This document shows, one piece after another, positions 44,511 to 53,443 of a stretch of DNA of 64,000 bases. Under the pieces are notes generated by a model, which saw nothing but the letters and a program-made list of their open reading frames with translations, was not told the origin of the DNA and made no database searches. How positions within the stretch are numbered: the first letter of the stretch is position 1; each line of letters begins with the position of its first letter. The stretch lies in the NCBI GenBank assembly GCA_963787895.1, contig CAWBEX010000008.1, forward strand, positions 186,001-250,000, in the 5' to 3' direction. The position numbers were made by a program, and so were the translations under genes. The stretch is from Anderseniella sp963787895. GTDB taxonomy: Bacteria > Pseudomonadota > Alphaproteobacteria > Rhizobiales > Aestuariivirgaceae.

Positions 44511-44849
44511 TCAGCTCATCGAGTTGCGATGATAGACAAGCAGGCATACAGCTGCAATGCACATACCGATATTGGCCGCGACAGCAATCATGACAGTTCC
44601 GTCGATACCTGGAACATGCCAGACGCGGGCAAACATGTTAGCAACATATGCTCCGGCAAAAAGGCCGGAAAAATTCAATGCTGTATTGAACATTGAGCTG
44701 AATTTGACGACAGAATTAACGATGTACGTGCCAATGATGCACATCGCCACGACGATGAGCATGGGCGTGGAACCAAGATCTCCACCGCCGAACGGCAGGT
44801 ATGATTCCCAGTTTATATAGATACCAAACAGGCTCAGAAAATCATTCAT
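44511..44849 (-). CDS. Small three-helix membrane protein between ecm and ccr
   Basis: A 112-residue hydrophobic protein with three predicted membrane segments (about residues 27-48, 55-74 and 84-107). The start at MNDFLSLFG is the first good methionine; an open frame continues upstream to 44903. I do not recognise the family. It is read in the same direction as ecm, 162 bases upstream of it, and divergent from ccr. The placement inside the ethylmalonyl-CoA cluster suggests a linked role, but this is only positional. Confidence 0.6.
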   Translation of the reverse strand: MNDFLSLFGIYINWESYLPFGGGDLGSTPMLIVVAMCIIGTYIVNSVVKFSSMFNTALNFSGLFAGAYVANMFARVWHVPGIDGTVMIAVAANIGMCIAAVCLLVYHRNSMS

Positions 44850-44958
44850 GATGATGGTCCGGTTTGTTTCGCGGAACAGACAATTGCAACCGCACCATCG
44901 CATGTTCTGGTTGCCAACAAGTAAAGATACCTTCAGGTAAATCGGTCAACCAATTGTT

Positions 44959-44973
44959 TGTTGCAATGCAACA
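44959..44973. promoter_or_regulatory. Perfect palindrome upstream of ccr
   Basis: TGTTGCA-A-TGCAACA, seven-base arms around one base, ending 46 bases before the ccr ATG. The 9-base core TGCAATGCA also occurs twice in the phbA-phaR region. Candidate operator of PhaR or of an ScfR/RamB-type fatty-acyl regulator; such regulators of these pathways use TTGCAA-containing sites. Confidence 0.6.
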
Positions 44974-45019
44974 TAAACTGCGCGATGGTGTCTCGTATTC
45001 CACGCAGGAGGTAGGAAAC

Positions 45020-46321
45020 ATGCGCGCAGTCAGCGTCGAGGGCACAACACCAGCTCCTTCAAATTCCAATGCTGTATGCAAGGATTTGTACGAAATTGGC
45101 GAAATTCCGCCACTCGGTCACGTACCGAAAAAGATGTATGCCTGGTCCATACGGCAGGAACGCCACGGTGAACCTGATGCCGCGATGCAGGTTGAAGTGG
45201 TGCCGACCTGGGAGATTGACTCTGACGAAGTGCTTGTGCTGGTGATGGCCGCCGGCGTGAACTACAATGGCGTATGGGCCTCTCTCGGCATTCCAATCTC
45301 ACCGATAGATGGCCACAAGAACCCGTACCATATTGCTGGATCCGACGCCTCCGGCATCGTCTGGGCGGTTGGCCGCAAGGTTACCCGCTGGAAGGTTGGC
45401 GACGAGGTTGTCATCCATTGCAATCAGGACGACGGCGATGATGAGGAGTGCAATGGCGGTGATCCAATGTTCTCAACATCTCAACGGATATGGGGCTATG
45501 AAACACCCGATGGATCGTTCGCCCAGTTCTGCCGCGTCCAGGCCCGTCAACTTATGCCACGCCCAAAGCATCTGACCTGGGAAGAAGCTGCTTGCTACAC
45601 GCTGACGCTGGCAACTGCATACCGTATGCTGTTTGGTCACCGGCCCCATACCCTGAAACCAGGCCAGAACGTGCTTGTTTGGGGGGCATCCGGTGGACTT
45701 GGCTCCATGGCTGTTCAATTGATCGCTACTGCTGGTGCAAATGCCATCGGCGTGATCTCCGAAGATGACAAAACCGACTTCGTGCTTGGGCTCGGTGCCA
45801 AAGGCGTCATAAACCGGAAGAAATTTGAATGTTGGGGTCAAATGCCAAAGGTCGGCACGCCTGAATACAACACCTGGCTCAAGTCGGCCCGCGAATTTGG
45901 CAAGGCCATCTGGACCTATACCGGCAAGGGCAACAATGTCGACATGGTATTCGAACACCCCGGTGAAGCCACCTTCCCGGTCTCGACACTCATATGCAAG
46001 CGCGGTGGAATGATAGTTTTCTGCGCCGGAACCACCGGCTACAATCTTACCATGGACGCCCGCTATGTATGGATGCATCAAAAGCGTGTGCAAGGCTCGC
46101 ACTTCGCCAACCTGATGCAGGCAAGCCAGGCAAACCGGCTGGTAATCAATCAGCGCATTGATCCATGCATGTCGGAGGTCTACTCGTGGTCTGACATACC
46201 AAAAGGTCACATGCAAATGCGTCAAAACAAGCACCTGCCGGGTAACATGGCAGTACTGGTCAGTGCACCGCGCACCGGATTGCGTACTTTTGAAGATGTT
46301 TTGGAGGCTTGCGGCAGCTAG
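45020..46321 (+). CDS. ccr: Crotonyl-CoA carboxylase/reductase
   Basis: A 433-residue zinc-free MDR enzyme that reduces and carboxylates crotonyl-CoA to (2S)-ethylmalonyl-CoA with NADPH and CO2, the key step of the ethylmalonyl-CoA pathway. Seen: the long N-terminal segment with VPKKMYAWSIRQERHGEP, HIAGSDASGIVWAVG, the cofactor loop VLVWGASGGLGSMAVQL, and EHPGEATFPVST with VVFCAGTTGYNL-like FCAGTTGYNLTMDARYVW, all Ccr hallmarks. ATG 45020 is chosen: AGGAG precedes it and length then fits; the frame is open to 44864. Confidence 0.96.
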   Translation: MRAVSVEGTTPAPSNSNAVCKDLYEIGEIPPLGHVPKKMYAWSIRQERHGEPDAAMQVEVVPTWEIDSDEVLVLVMAAGVNYNGVWASLGIPISPIDGHKNPYHIAGSDASGIVWAVGRKVTRWKVGDEVVIHCNQDDGDDEECNGGDPMFSTSQRIWGYETPDGSFAQFCRVQARQLMPRPKHLTWEEAACYTLTLATAYRMLFGHRPHTLKPGQNVLVWGASGGLGSMAVQLIATAGANAIGVISEDDKTDFVLGLGAKGVINRKKFECWGQMPKVGTPEYNTWLKSAREFGKAIWTYTGKGNNVDMVFEHPGEATFPVSTLICKRGGMIVFCAGTTGYNLTMDARYVWMHQKRVQGSHFANLMQASQANRLVINQRIDPCMSEVYSWSDIPKGHMQMRQNKHLPGNMAVLVSAPRTGLRTFEDVLEACGS

Positions 46322-47058
46322 CTGATCGAGGCGCCGACCTGCTCTTTCACATGAAGGGCGAGGTCCGGCTCCAGTCCGAGACGCGCCTGCAACATCTGAA
46401 GATAGGCTTTTTCGGCCGGCTGGTCAGGATCAATTGCTATGCATGAAGCCGCATAGATCTCCACAGCCTGTTCCTTGTTGTCTGCAAGCTCAACAATTCC
46501 ATCAATGTCGAGCGGCTTTCGCAGCTCGTCCATCAGGAAGCCCTTTTCCTCCGCGTCGAGATTTGCCTGGTCAAGTTGCCCGAAGATTCGTTTCTGCTCC
46601 TCAGTATCAATGTGTCCGTCCGCCTTGGCAGCGGCAATCATTGCCTGAAGAAGCTTCAAGGCAAGCTTGTTCCGCTCAGCCTGGGGTGCAGGCAGAAAGG
46701 CTGTTCCTTCGGGTGCGGGCGTCACATTTTTCATCGTGCGCGCGGCCGTTTCTGCTTCGTCGCCGGCTGCTCCGCCTGCCTTGCTGGCCTGCCAGTCGTT
46801 ATACGCCCTGTAGGCAAGCCCGCCGAGCACGGCAACACCACCCAGCTTCACGGCGTTCTTGACCACCTTGCGGCCACCCTTGGAGCCAAGCAACAGTGCA
46901 GCAAGCCCACCGGCAGCCATACCGCCGCCAAACCCCTTCAAACTATCCGGCACGACATCCAGCGGGCTACCACCAGTTTTCGCAGGTCCTCGATCCAGCG
47001 TCTGCCCGGCACTACCAGAGCCAAGCAGTTGTTCAAGCAACTTTTGAGGATCGATCAT
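46318..47058 (-). CDS. DUF533/TerB-like domain protein
   Basis: A 246-residue protein. The N-terminal half is Gly/Ala-rich with a hydrophobic stretch (AAGGLAALLLGSKGGRKVVKN, LGGVAVLGGLAYRAYNDW), so possibly membrane-associated. The C-terminal half (about residues 125-240) is a TerB-like helical domain with AAAKADGHIDTEEQKRIFG, as in E. coli YebE (DUF533). Function unknown. Its stop overlaps the ccr stop by 4 bases in convergent orientation. Confidence 0.9.
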   Translation of the reverse strand: MIDPQKLLEQLLGSGSAGQTLDRGPAKTGGSPLDVVPDSLKGFGGGMAAGGLAALLLGSKGGRKVVKNAVKLGGVAVLGGLAYRAYNDWQASKAGGAAGDEAETAARTMKNVTPAPEGTAFLPAPQAERNKLALKLLQAMIAAAKADGHIDTEEQKRIFGQLDQANLDAEEKGFLMDELRKPLDIDGIVELADNKEQAVEIYAASCIAIDPDQPAEKAYLQMLQARLGLEPDLALHVKEQVGASIS

Positions 47059-47183
47059 TTGTGCATACCCTTCATTCCCTGAAAAACTTTGCTACCTGCA
47101 ACAATAGATGGAATACGTCGTTGCCCAGACAAGGGCAGGAGAGCAATTTTCTGATTCTGCGCTACCTACACTTGAACGGCTTC

Positions 47184-48098
47184 ATGACCAAAACTATGCC
47201 TCAAGACAAACAGCAAGAGACAAATCCAGCTACGGCTGCCTGGTTAGCCTTCACGCCGGTAGCGTTCGTTCTGTTATGGGCAACCGGCTTTATCGGTTCC
47301 AGACTGTCAGCACCTTATGCTGAACCCCTCAGCTTCCTGTCCATCCGATTTGCCATTGTTGCTATCCTGCTGGCTGCTGCTGCCTTTGTGTTCAAGGCCC
47401 GCTGGCCCGGAAGACGTACTACTTTTCACTGCCTGATTGCCGGCGCCCTGATGCATGGCGGCTATCTCGGTTTCGTCTTCTGGTCAATCTGGAAGGGCAT
47501 GCCGGCAGGCGTGTCGGCGCTGATTGTGGGATTGCAGCCGCTGGCAACAGCGATCTTGGCAGGGCTTCTTCTGTCGGAGCGCATCACTGCCCGCCACTGG
47601 ACAAGTCTGCTCATCGGCTTCGTCGGCGTGACCATGGTGGTATGGCCCAAATTTACGCTCGATGCGGCTGGAATTACCCCCGTCACCATAGGTGCAAATG
47701 TGCTGGCCATGCTGTCCATCACCGTTGGTTCAATCTACCAGAAGCGATTCATGGGCAATGTCGACCTGCGCACCGGCAATGCCTGGCAGTTTACCGGAGC
47801 AGCAATCGTTACAGGTATAGCGGCTTTGTTCAGCGAGAGTTATCAAATCACTTGGAACACTGATGTAGTTTTCGCAATGGTATGGCTGGTCTTCGTACTT
47901 TCCATCGGCGCCATCTCCATGCTTTACATAATGATCCGCCACAACGAGATCTCGCGTGTCACCACTCTGTTCTACCTTGTACCCGGAGTAACCGCCTCAA
48001 TTGCATGGGTCATGTTTGGCGAATTCATGCTGCCCCTTCAGATCATCGGTATGCTGGTGTGTGCCGGCGCTGTATTGCTGGCCACTCGCAAGGCGTGA
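47184..48098 (+). CDS. DMT-superfamily (EamA) transporter
   Basis: A 304-residue ten-helix transporter with two EamA repeats (first from about FVLLWATGFIGSRLS, second from about IGANVLAMLSITVGSIYQ). ATG 47184 is chosen; the frame is open for 96 codons upstream without similarity. It lies in the ccr-mcd cluster. A role in exporting pathway acids such as methylsuccinate is conceivable but unsupported. The stop is 75 bases before mcd. Confidence 0.88.
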   Translation: MTKTMPQDKQQETNPATAAWLAFTPVAFVLLWATGFIGSRLSAPYAEPLSFLSIRFAIVAILLAAAAFVFKARWPGRRTTFHCLIAGALMHGGYLGFVFWSIWKGMPAGVSALIVGLQPLATAILAGLLLSERITARHWTSLLIGFVGVTMVVWPKFTLDAAGITPVTIGANVLAMLSITVGSIYQKRFMGNVDLRTGNAWQFTGAAIVTGIAALFSESYQITWNTDVVFAMVWLVFVLSIGAISMLYIMIRHNEISRVTTLFYLVPGVTASIAWVMFGEFMLPLQIIGMLVCAGAVLLATRKA

Positions 48099-48108
48099 CT
48101 TTGGTTCA

Positions 48109-48123
48109 TATTGCACCGCAACA
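48109..48123. promoter_or_regulatory. Palindrome-like element upstream of mcd
   Basis: TATTGCACCGCAACA, 50 bases before the mcd ATG. It matches the ccr palindrome at 12 of 15 positions with the two arms kept and the centre changed. Spacing to the start is like that at ccr (46) and phaR (52). Confidence 0.45.
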
Positions 48124-48173
48124 ACAATTACCTATACTGGCCGCAAAATCATATAGTCCACGAGGAGCTGCCA

Positions 48174-49862
48174 ATGAGTTTGGCCGAAAATATCCGTCCT
48201 GAAGCAGCGCTCTTGCCCAATTTGTCTGCACTCATGGCATCTTCCGTCACTGAAGTTGATGGATTGCTGGCAAATGCACGCAAACAGGTTCACGCAGCCG
48301 TTTCCTCGCACGGCAAAGTATCTTCTGCGCAAATCGAACTTGAGCAGCACAAGGTGCACGGCCTCGCCTGGCTTGCTACCTATGCCGAAACCTTCCGCGC
48401 CATGAGGCAATGGCACGATTCACTTGCGGCAGAAGGCCGTCTTGGAGAACTTGAACAGCTCATCGCCCAGGTCTCGTTCGGTGAATATCTGAACCATGTG
48501 GCTGGTGGCATCCCTATGAACGGGCAGGAATTCATCCGGCTGCACGAACTTGGCCTGGGAGCCAGCGCAGCCTCAGGCCTGCATACAAACTCCTGCAGCG
48601 CCTTGCTGCACGCAGGCTCAACCCCTGCAACCCGCGCCCGGCTGGTCGAACTGATGATCGAAGCACGCGCAAACCTGACCCCCGGCGATTGCGGCCTGGA
48701 TCCAATGCTGGATGAAATGCGCTCGCAAATGAACCGCTTCATTGCTGAGCACGTTGCGCCACACGCCCATGAATGGCACCTCAACAACGACTACGTACCA
48801 CTCGACATCATTTCAAAGCTGTCCGAACTAGGCGTGTTCGCCCTCACCCTGCCCGAAGAATACGGTGGCATGGGATTAGGCAAGGAATCCATGTGTGTTG
48901 TTTCCGAGGAACTGTCGCGCGGCTGGATTGCCATCGGCTCGCTCGGCACCAGGCCGGAAATTGCAGCTGAACTGATCATCGCTGGCGGCACGGAAGAACA
49001 GAAACAGAAATGGTTGCCAAAAATCGCCTCCGGCGAAATTCTGCCAACCGCCGTATTCACTGAGCCTAACACCGGTTCTGATCTCGCCTCATTGCGCACC
49101 CGCGCCATCAGGGACGGTGATGTTTACAAGGTTACGGGCAACAAGACATGGATCACTCATCCGGTTCGCGCAGATGTAATGACACTGCTTGCCCGCACCA
49201 ACCCTGACGAGCCGGGATACAGGGGCCTGTCGATGTTTCTGGCCGAGAAACCGCGCGGCAATGATGAAAATCCGTTTCCTGCCAAGGGCATGACTGGTGG
49301 TGAAATCGAGGTCCTCGGCTATCGCGGCATGAAGGAGTACGAGATTGCATTCGACAACTTCGAGGTGAAGGCTGAAAACCTGCTTGGCGGCGAAGAGGGT
49401 CAGGGGTTCAAACAACTCATGCAGACCTTCGAATCCGCCCGCATTCAAACTGCCGCACGCGCCATCGGCGTTGCGCAAAACGCATTGGATCTCGGTCTGC
49501 AATATGCAACCGACCGCATCCAGTTCGGCAAACCGATCATCTCGTTCCCTCGCATTGCCGACAAGCTCGCACTTATGGCAGCCGAGATCATGGCCGCCCG
49601 GCAGCTTTGCTACTTCTCGGCCCGCGAAAAGGATGCAGACCGGCGCTGCGACATCGAAGCCGGAATGGCTAAATTGCTGGGTGCGCGCGTCGCCTGGAAC
49701 TCTGCAGACAATGCACTGCAGATTCACGGTGGCAATGGCTTTGCACTTGAGTACCAGGTGAGCCGCGTACTGTGCGATGCTCGCATCCTGAACATTTTTG
49801 AAGGCGCTGGCGAAATCCAGGCACAAGTCATAGCTCGCCGACTGCTTGAACAGGTTAATTGA
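48174..49862 (+). CDS. mcd: (2S)-Methylsuccinyl-CoA dehydrogenase
   Basis: A 562-residue FAD-dependent acyl-CoA dehydrogenase with a long N-terminal extension (about residues 1-165), the hallmark of methylsuccinyl-CoA dehydrogenase; ordinary acyl-CoA dehydrogenases are about 380-400 residues. Core motifs: FALTLPEEYGGMGLGKES, TAVFTEPNTGSDLASLRTRA, and the C-terminal QIHGGNGFALEYQVSRVLCDARILNIFEG region (key residues only). It converts methylsuccinyl-CoA to mesaconyl-CoA. GAGGAG lies 7 bases before ATG 48174. With ccr and ecm it gives three consecutive-branch enzymes of one pathway. Confidence 0.93.
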   Translation: MSLAENIRPEAALLPNLSALMASSVTEVDGLLANARKQVHAAVSSHGKVSSAQIELEQHKVHGLAWLATYAETFRAMRQWHDSLAAEGRLGELEQLIAQVSFGEYLNHVAGGIPMNGQEFIRLHELGLGASAASGLHTNSCSALLHAGSTPATRARLVELMIEARANLTPGDCGLDPMLDEMRSQMNRFIAEHVAPHAHEWHLNNDYVPLDIISKLSELGVFALTLPEEYGGMGLGKESMCVVSEELSRGWIAIGSLGTRPEIAAELIIAGGTEEQKQKWLPKIASGEILPTAVFTEPNTGSDLASLRTRAIRDGDVYKVTGNKTWITHPVRADVMTLLARTNPDEPGYRGLSMFLAEKPRGNDENPFPAKGMTGGEIEVLGYRGMKEYEIAFDNFEVKAENLLGGEEGQGFKQLMQTFESARIQTAARAIGVAQNALDLGLQYATDRIQFGKPIISFPRIADKLALMAAEIMAARQLCYFSAREKDADRRCDIEAGMAKLLGARVAWNSADNALQIHGGNGFALEYQVSRVLCDARILNIFEGAGEIQAQVIARRLLEQVN

Positions 49863-49869
49863 CCACCCC

Positions 49870-50760
49870 ATGACCCAACGCTCAATTATCATTACCGGAT
49901 GCTCTTCCGGCATCGGCTACACCTGTGCCATCGGCATGAAGCAGCGTGGCTGGCGCGTCTTGGCAACAGCACGGAAACCCGAAGACCTCAAGATGCTGGA
50001 AGCACAGGGCCTCGAGGCAATCGCGCTGGACTATGCCGACCCAAAATCCATAGCCGCCTGCGCCGCCGCCATACTGAAAAAGACCGATGGCAAACTCTAT
50101 GCTCTTTTCAACAACGGTGCCTATGGCCAGCCCGGTCTGGTTGAAGACTTGAGCGTTGGCGCCCTGCGGGCACAGTTCGATGCGAATTTTTTCGGTTGGC
50201 ACGACCTGACAACACGACTATTGCCAGCCATGCGCGAGCAGGGCCGGGGCCGCATTGTGCAATGTTCTTCGGTGCTGGGCTTCTTTGCTGCGCCATACCG
50301 AGGAGCCTACAACGCATCAAAATTTGCCCTCGAGGGCCTGACTGACACAATGCGCCGGGAGCTTTACGGGTCCGGCATCCATGTGAGTTCCATCCAACCC
50401 GGTCCCATTCGGTCGCGATTTACCTGGCATGCTCTGAACGCCCTGCGCAACAACGTTGATATCAAGGGATCGCGCAACCGGGCGCTGTACGAAAAGCGCC
50501 TTGCTGATATGTCGGATATTGCCGGTCTTGAACCGTCACCTCTGGAAACGCCTGAAGAGTCCCGTCACGTTACCGGCGGCGGCTGGAAACCCAAATACCG
50601 GCTTGGACCGGATGCGGTTCTGACGGCATTGATACATGCGACTGAAAGCGACAGTCCAAAGCCGTATTATCATGTTACCTATTCCACGAAACTGGCAGCA
50701 TTCGCACGTCGCTTCATGCCTGTACGGCTACAGGACAAGCTGGCGAAGAATTCTTCCTGA
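49870..50760 (+). CDS. Short-chain dehydrogenase/reductase
   Basis: A 296-residue classical SDR. Cofactor loop TGCSSGIGYTCAIG (residues 8-21), NNGAYG in place of NNAG, and catalytic SSVLGFFAAPYRGAYNASK (Ser-Tyr-Lys). Length and sequence resemble the estradiol/retinol-dehydrogenase-like group. Substrate unknown. It starts 7 bases after the mcd stop and is probably co-transcribed. ATG 49870 is chosen over an upstream ATG 49846 inside mcd. Confidence 0.88.
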   Translation: MTQRSIIITGCSSGIGYTCAIGMKQRGWRVLATARKPEDLKMLEAQGLEAIALDYADPKSIAACAAAILKKTDGKLYALFNNGAYGQPGLVEDLSVGALRAQFDANFFGWHDLTTRLLPAMREQGRGRIVQCSSVLGFFAAPYRGAYNASKFALEGLTDTMRRELYGSGIHVSSIQPGPIRSRFTWHALNALRNNVDIKGSRNRALYEKRLADMSDIAGLEPSPLETPEESRHVTGGGWKPKYRLGPDAVLTALIHATESDSPKPYYHVTYSTKLAAFARRFMPVRLQDKLAKNSS

Positions 50761-50816
50761 ACCCCAAATGGAGCTCCAACGTATCTGTGTTGGAACGCTA
50801 TTAGTCTGGAGTTTAC

Positions 50817-51005
50817 ATGTCATTTGTCGAGTTGCTGGTGCCCCTTTCGATTGGTGTTGTTGCAATAGTGCTTGTGGCAGGCCTCATCAACATGATGCGC
50901 GGCGGCGACAAGAACACTTCGCAAAAACTCATGCGCGCACGTGTCCTGCTCCAGTTCGTCGCGGTCATCATCATCATGGGCGTGATATGGTACACGGGCC
51001 GCTAG
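50817..51005 (+). CDS. HIG1-type twin-transmembrane protein
   Basis: A 62-residue protein with two membrane helices (about residues 6-25 and 41-59) joined by a basic loop. NTSQKLMRARVLLQFVAV carries the R-x3-Q core of the HIG1 (hypoxia-induced) family, known in mitochondria and alphaproteobacteria to associate with cytochrome c oxidase. Inner-membrane, probably respiratory supercomplex related. Easily missed because of its size. Confidence 0.85.
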   Translation: MSFVELLVPLSIGVVAIVLVAGLINMMRGGDKNTSQKLMRARVLLQFVAVIIIMGVIWYTGR

Positions 51006-51017
51006 CTGGTGACATGC

Positions 51018-51803
51018 CTACCTGGGCGCCATGCGCAAAGCTCCGTCCAGCCTGATGCACTCGCCGTTCAGCATGTCATTATCGACAATCGAAAGCGCCA
51101 GTCTTGCGAATTCCACCGGATCTCCAAGCCGCGCCGGAAATGGCACAGTGGCGGCCAGGGCCGCGCGCACCTCATCAGGTAAACCGGCCACCATTGGAGT
51201 GTTGAACAAGCCTGGCATGATGGTGCAGCATCGCACCCCGTCTCGCATCAGATCGCGCGCAACCGGAAGCGTCATGCCAATAACACCGCCCTTTGATGCA
51301 GCGTAAGCAACCTGGCCAATCTGGCCGTCAGTTCCGGCTATGGAAGCAGTATTGACAATAACGCCGCGTCCGCCATCCGCCGTGACGGGCTCAGCTGCAA
51401 TCATGCCTGCGGCACATTTCGAAATCATGTTGAAGGTGCCGACAAGATTGACGGCGATGGTCCTTTTGAAGCTGTCCAGCGCATGAGCCCTTGCCTCACC
51501 AGACTTCTTGTCGATGGAAGCCGTCTTCTCACCAATCGCTATGCCGGCGCAGTTCACCAGCACCCGCTCCTGCCCATTGGCAGTACGGGCGATTTCGAGT
51601 CCGGTTGTCACGCTTTCCTCTGAGGTCACATCTGCCATTACAAACAAACCGGAAATTTCTGCAGCTACTTTTCTGCCGCTATCCGGGTTCATGTCAAACA
51701 CGGCAACTCTGGCTCCCTTTGCAGCCAGCGCCCGGGCAGTTGCCTCGCCAAGTCCGGATGCTCCGCCGGTTACAATTGCTGCCATTCCCTGTTCAATCTG
51801 CAT
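51018..51803 (-). CDS. SDR-family 3-hydroxyacyl-CoA dehydrogenase-like protein
   Basis: A 261-residue SDR resembling type II 3-hydroxyacyl-CoA dehydrogenase (HSD10). Cofactor loop AAIVTGGASGLGEATARAL, FDMNPDSGR, and catalytic serine then AYAASKGGVIGMTLPVARDL. It probably oxidises 3-hydroxyacyl-CoA with NAD+. ATG 51803 is chosen; 25 upstream codons are not conserved in character. It is divergent from the YkvA gene. Confidence 0.88.
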   Translation of the reverse strand: MQIEQGMAAIVTGGASGLGEATARALAAKGARVAVFDMNPDSGRKVAAEISGLFVMADVTSEESVTTGLEIARTANGQERVLVNCAGIAIGEKTASIDKKSGEARAHALDSFKRTIAVNLVGTFNMISKCAAGMIAAEPVTADGGRGVIVNTASIAGTDGQIGQVAYAASKGGVIGMTLPVARDLMRDGVRCCTIMPGLFNTPMVAGLPDEVRAALAATVPFPARLGDPVEFARLALSIVDNDMLNGECIRLDGALRMAPR

Positions 51804-51897
51804 TGATCCGCTCCAAAGAAATTGCTTGTAACCGTTGCCAGTCGTTTCCATATGCACCTGCAGGCGCAGTTTCAACACCTGTTAGGAAATCTGGACC

Positions 51898-52305
51898 ATG
51901 CGGGGCAGGCAAGATTACCCAAACCTGGAAGATGACGATATCATCATGCCTGGAACAATGGAGCGCAATGAGAAGACCGTGCGTGACGGTTTCTGGGCAA
52001 AGCTTCAACGCAATCTGGCGCGCATCCCGTTGGCCCATCAGGTTGTAGCGGCCTATTACGCAGCCTTTGATCCGGCAACTCCGTTTCGCACCAAGGCGAT
52101 GTTGATGGCAGCGCTTGCATATTTTGTACTGCCGTTCGATGTGGTCCCTGACTTCATTCTTGGACTTGGCTACACCGATGACATGACTGTTCTGTTGACA
52201 GCCTTTGGTTTGATCCGCTCGCATGTAACTGACCAGCATACTGAGCGCGCGATTCGAACTGTCGAAGCGTTGCGTCGCGGTGAAGATCCGCCAGAGTCTG
52301 CCTAA
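51898..52305 (+). CDS. YkvA family (DUF1232) protein
   Basis: A 135-residue protein with a short DUF1232 domain: LAYFVLPFDVVPDFILGLGY then TDDMTVLLTAFGL (about residues 76-108), the P-D-x-x-P-D and D-D pattern of the family. It likely contacts the membrane by this helical hairpin. Function unknown. ATG 51898 is assumed; an in-frame ATG at 51948 (before PGTMERNEK) is possible. Confidence 0.85.
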   Translation: MRGRQDYPNLEDDDIIMPGTMERNEKTVRDGFWAKLQRNLARIPLAHQVVAAYYAAFDPATPFRTKAMLMAALAYFVLPFDVVPDFILGLGYTDDMTVLLTAFGLIRSHVTDQHTERAIRTVEALRRGEDPPESA

Positions 52306-52323
52306 TTGAAATCAAGCGCTAGA

Positions 52324-53298
52324 CTAAGGAGCGACAATCACTTTGCCGCGCACTTCACGCCGTGCAATCGCGTTCAAAGCATCAGCGGTCTTGTCGAGTG
52401 GATAAATCTCATGGATGTGCGGCCTGATTTCGCCAGCAAGAACCCAGTCAATTAGCTGTTTCATGTTTTCCTGATGCAGATGCGGTTCCCGCGCCAGATG
52501 ATCACCCCAGAAAACCCCGACGATCTGGCACCCCTTCAGCAGCGCCAGATTAAGCGGGATTTTGGGTATTGATCCGCCCGCGAACCCAACAACGAGAAAA
52601 CGCCCATTCCACCCGATAGCGCGCAATGCTGGTTCAGCGAGATCTGCGCCCACCGGATCATAGATCACATCTACGCCCTTACCTTCAGTCAGCTCCTTGA
52701 GACGGACTTTTATATCCTCCCTGGAATAATTGACCGTCTCGTCTGCACCCAGGGAGCGGCAGAACTCAAGCTTGTCCTCGCTGGACGCACAGGCAATGAC
52801 CCTGGCGCCCATTGCCTTGCCAATCTCTACAGCGGCCTGACCTACGCCGCCGGATGCGCCAAGTACAGCAAGTGTTTCTCCTGGCTGCAGGTTGGCGCGT
52901 TGGCGCAAGGCATGCAGGGATGTTCCGTAGGTGACAATCAATCCCGCAGCAATCTCGAACGGCAGTTTCTCCGGCATGGCAATCAACACATCTTGCGAAA
53001 CAACGATCCTGTCTCTTGTGCCGCCCCACCCCGTGTAGGCCATCACCCTGTCGCCCTTGTTGAACCCCGTAACACCGCTACCCATGGCATTGACAACACC
53101 GGCAACTTCAGCACCGGGAGAAAAGGGCAATTCAGGTTTGAATTGGTACTTGTTGTCGATGATCAGAATGTCAAAGAAATTCAATCCGGCAGCCTTTACC
53201 TCTATCACTACCTGACCCGGCCCCGCAGCAGGCTCACCTAATTCTACATGCTCCAGTTGTTCCGGCCCGCCATAGCGGGTACATAGGACTGCTTTCAT
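52324..53298 (-). CDS. NADPH:quinone oxidoreductase-like MDR protein
   Basis: A 324-residue medium-chain reductase without zinc ligands. The GroES-like part has PGAEVAGVVNAMGSGVTGF, and the NADPH loop is LAVLGASGGVGQAAVEIGK (about residues 142-160). Ends with ALNAIARREVRGKVIVAP. It probably reduces quinones or enones. No operon partner is obvious. Confidence 0.9.
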   Translation of the reverse strand: MKAVLCTRYGGPEQLEHVELGEPAAGPGQVVIEVKAAGLNFFDILIIDNKYQFKPELPFSPGAEVAGVVNAMGSGVTGFNKGDRVMAYTGWGGTRDRIVVSQDVLIAMPEKLPFEIAAGLIVTYGTSLHALRQRANLQPGETLAVLGASGGVGQAAVEIGKAMGARVIACASSEDKLEFCRSLGADETVNYSREDIKVRLKELTEGKGVDVIYDPVGADLAEPALRAIGWNGRFLVVGFAGGSIPKIPLNLALLKGCQIVGVFWGDHLAREPHLHQENMKQLIDWVLAGEIRPHIHEIYPLDKTADALNAIARREVRGKVIVAP

Positions 53299-53443
53299 TG
53301 AGTTTCTCTTTTCAATCTTTTACTTGCCGCGGCAGCACTCTACCCGCCTCGATCATTCACGTTGCCAAATTGTTGTCCAATTTGCCAAGCACCAGAGAGT
53401 AGTCTTGCCTGAGTGCAGGATAGGAAGCAAACTTAGGCTCTGA

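Noticed and set aside
45473..46234. 253-codon frame antisense to ccr, and a similar 274-codon frame antisense to mcd (49089-49913)
   Set aside because: Shadow frames of well-identified genes, with no protein-like domain pattern.
50774..50793. Inverted repeat TCCAAC...GTTGGA between the SDR and HIG1 genes as a terminator
   Set aside because: The stem is short and no T-run follows on the plus strand.
53361..53389. CAAATTG/CAATTTG inverted repeat before the IalB-like gene as an operator
   Set aside because: The arms are short and AT-rich, with mismatches outward, and no related copy was seen elsewhere.
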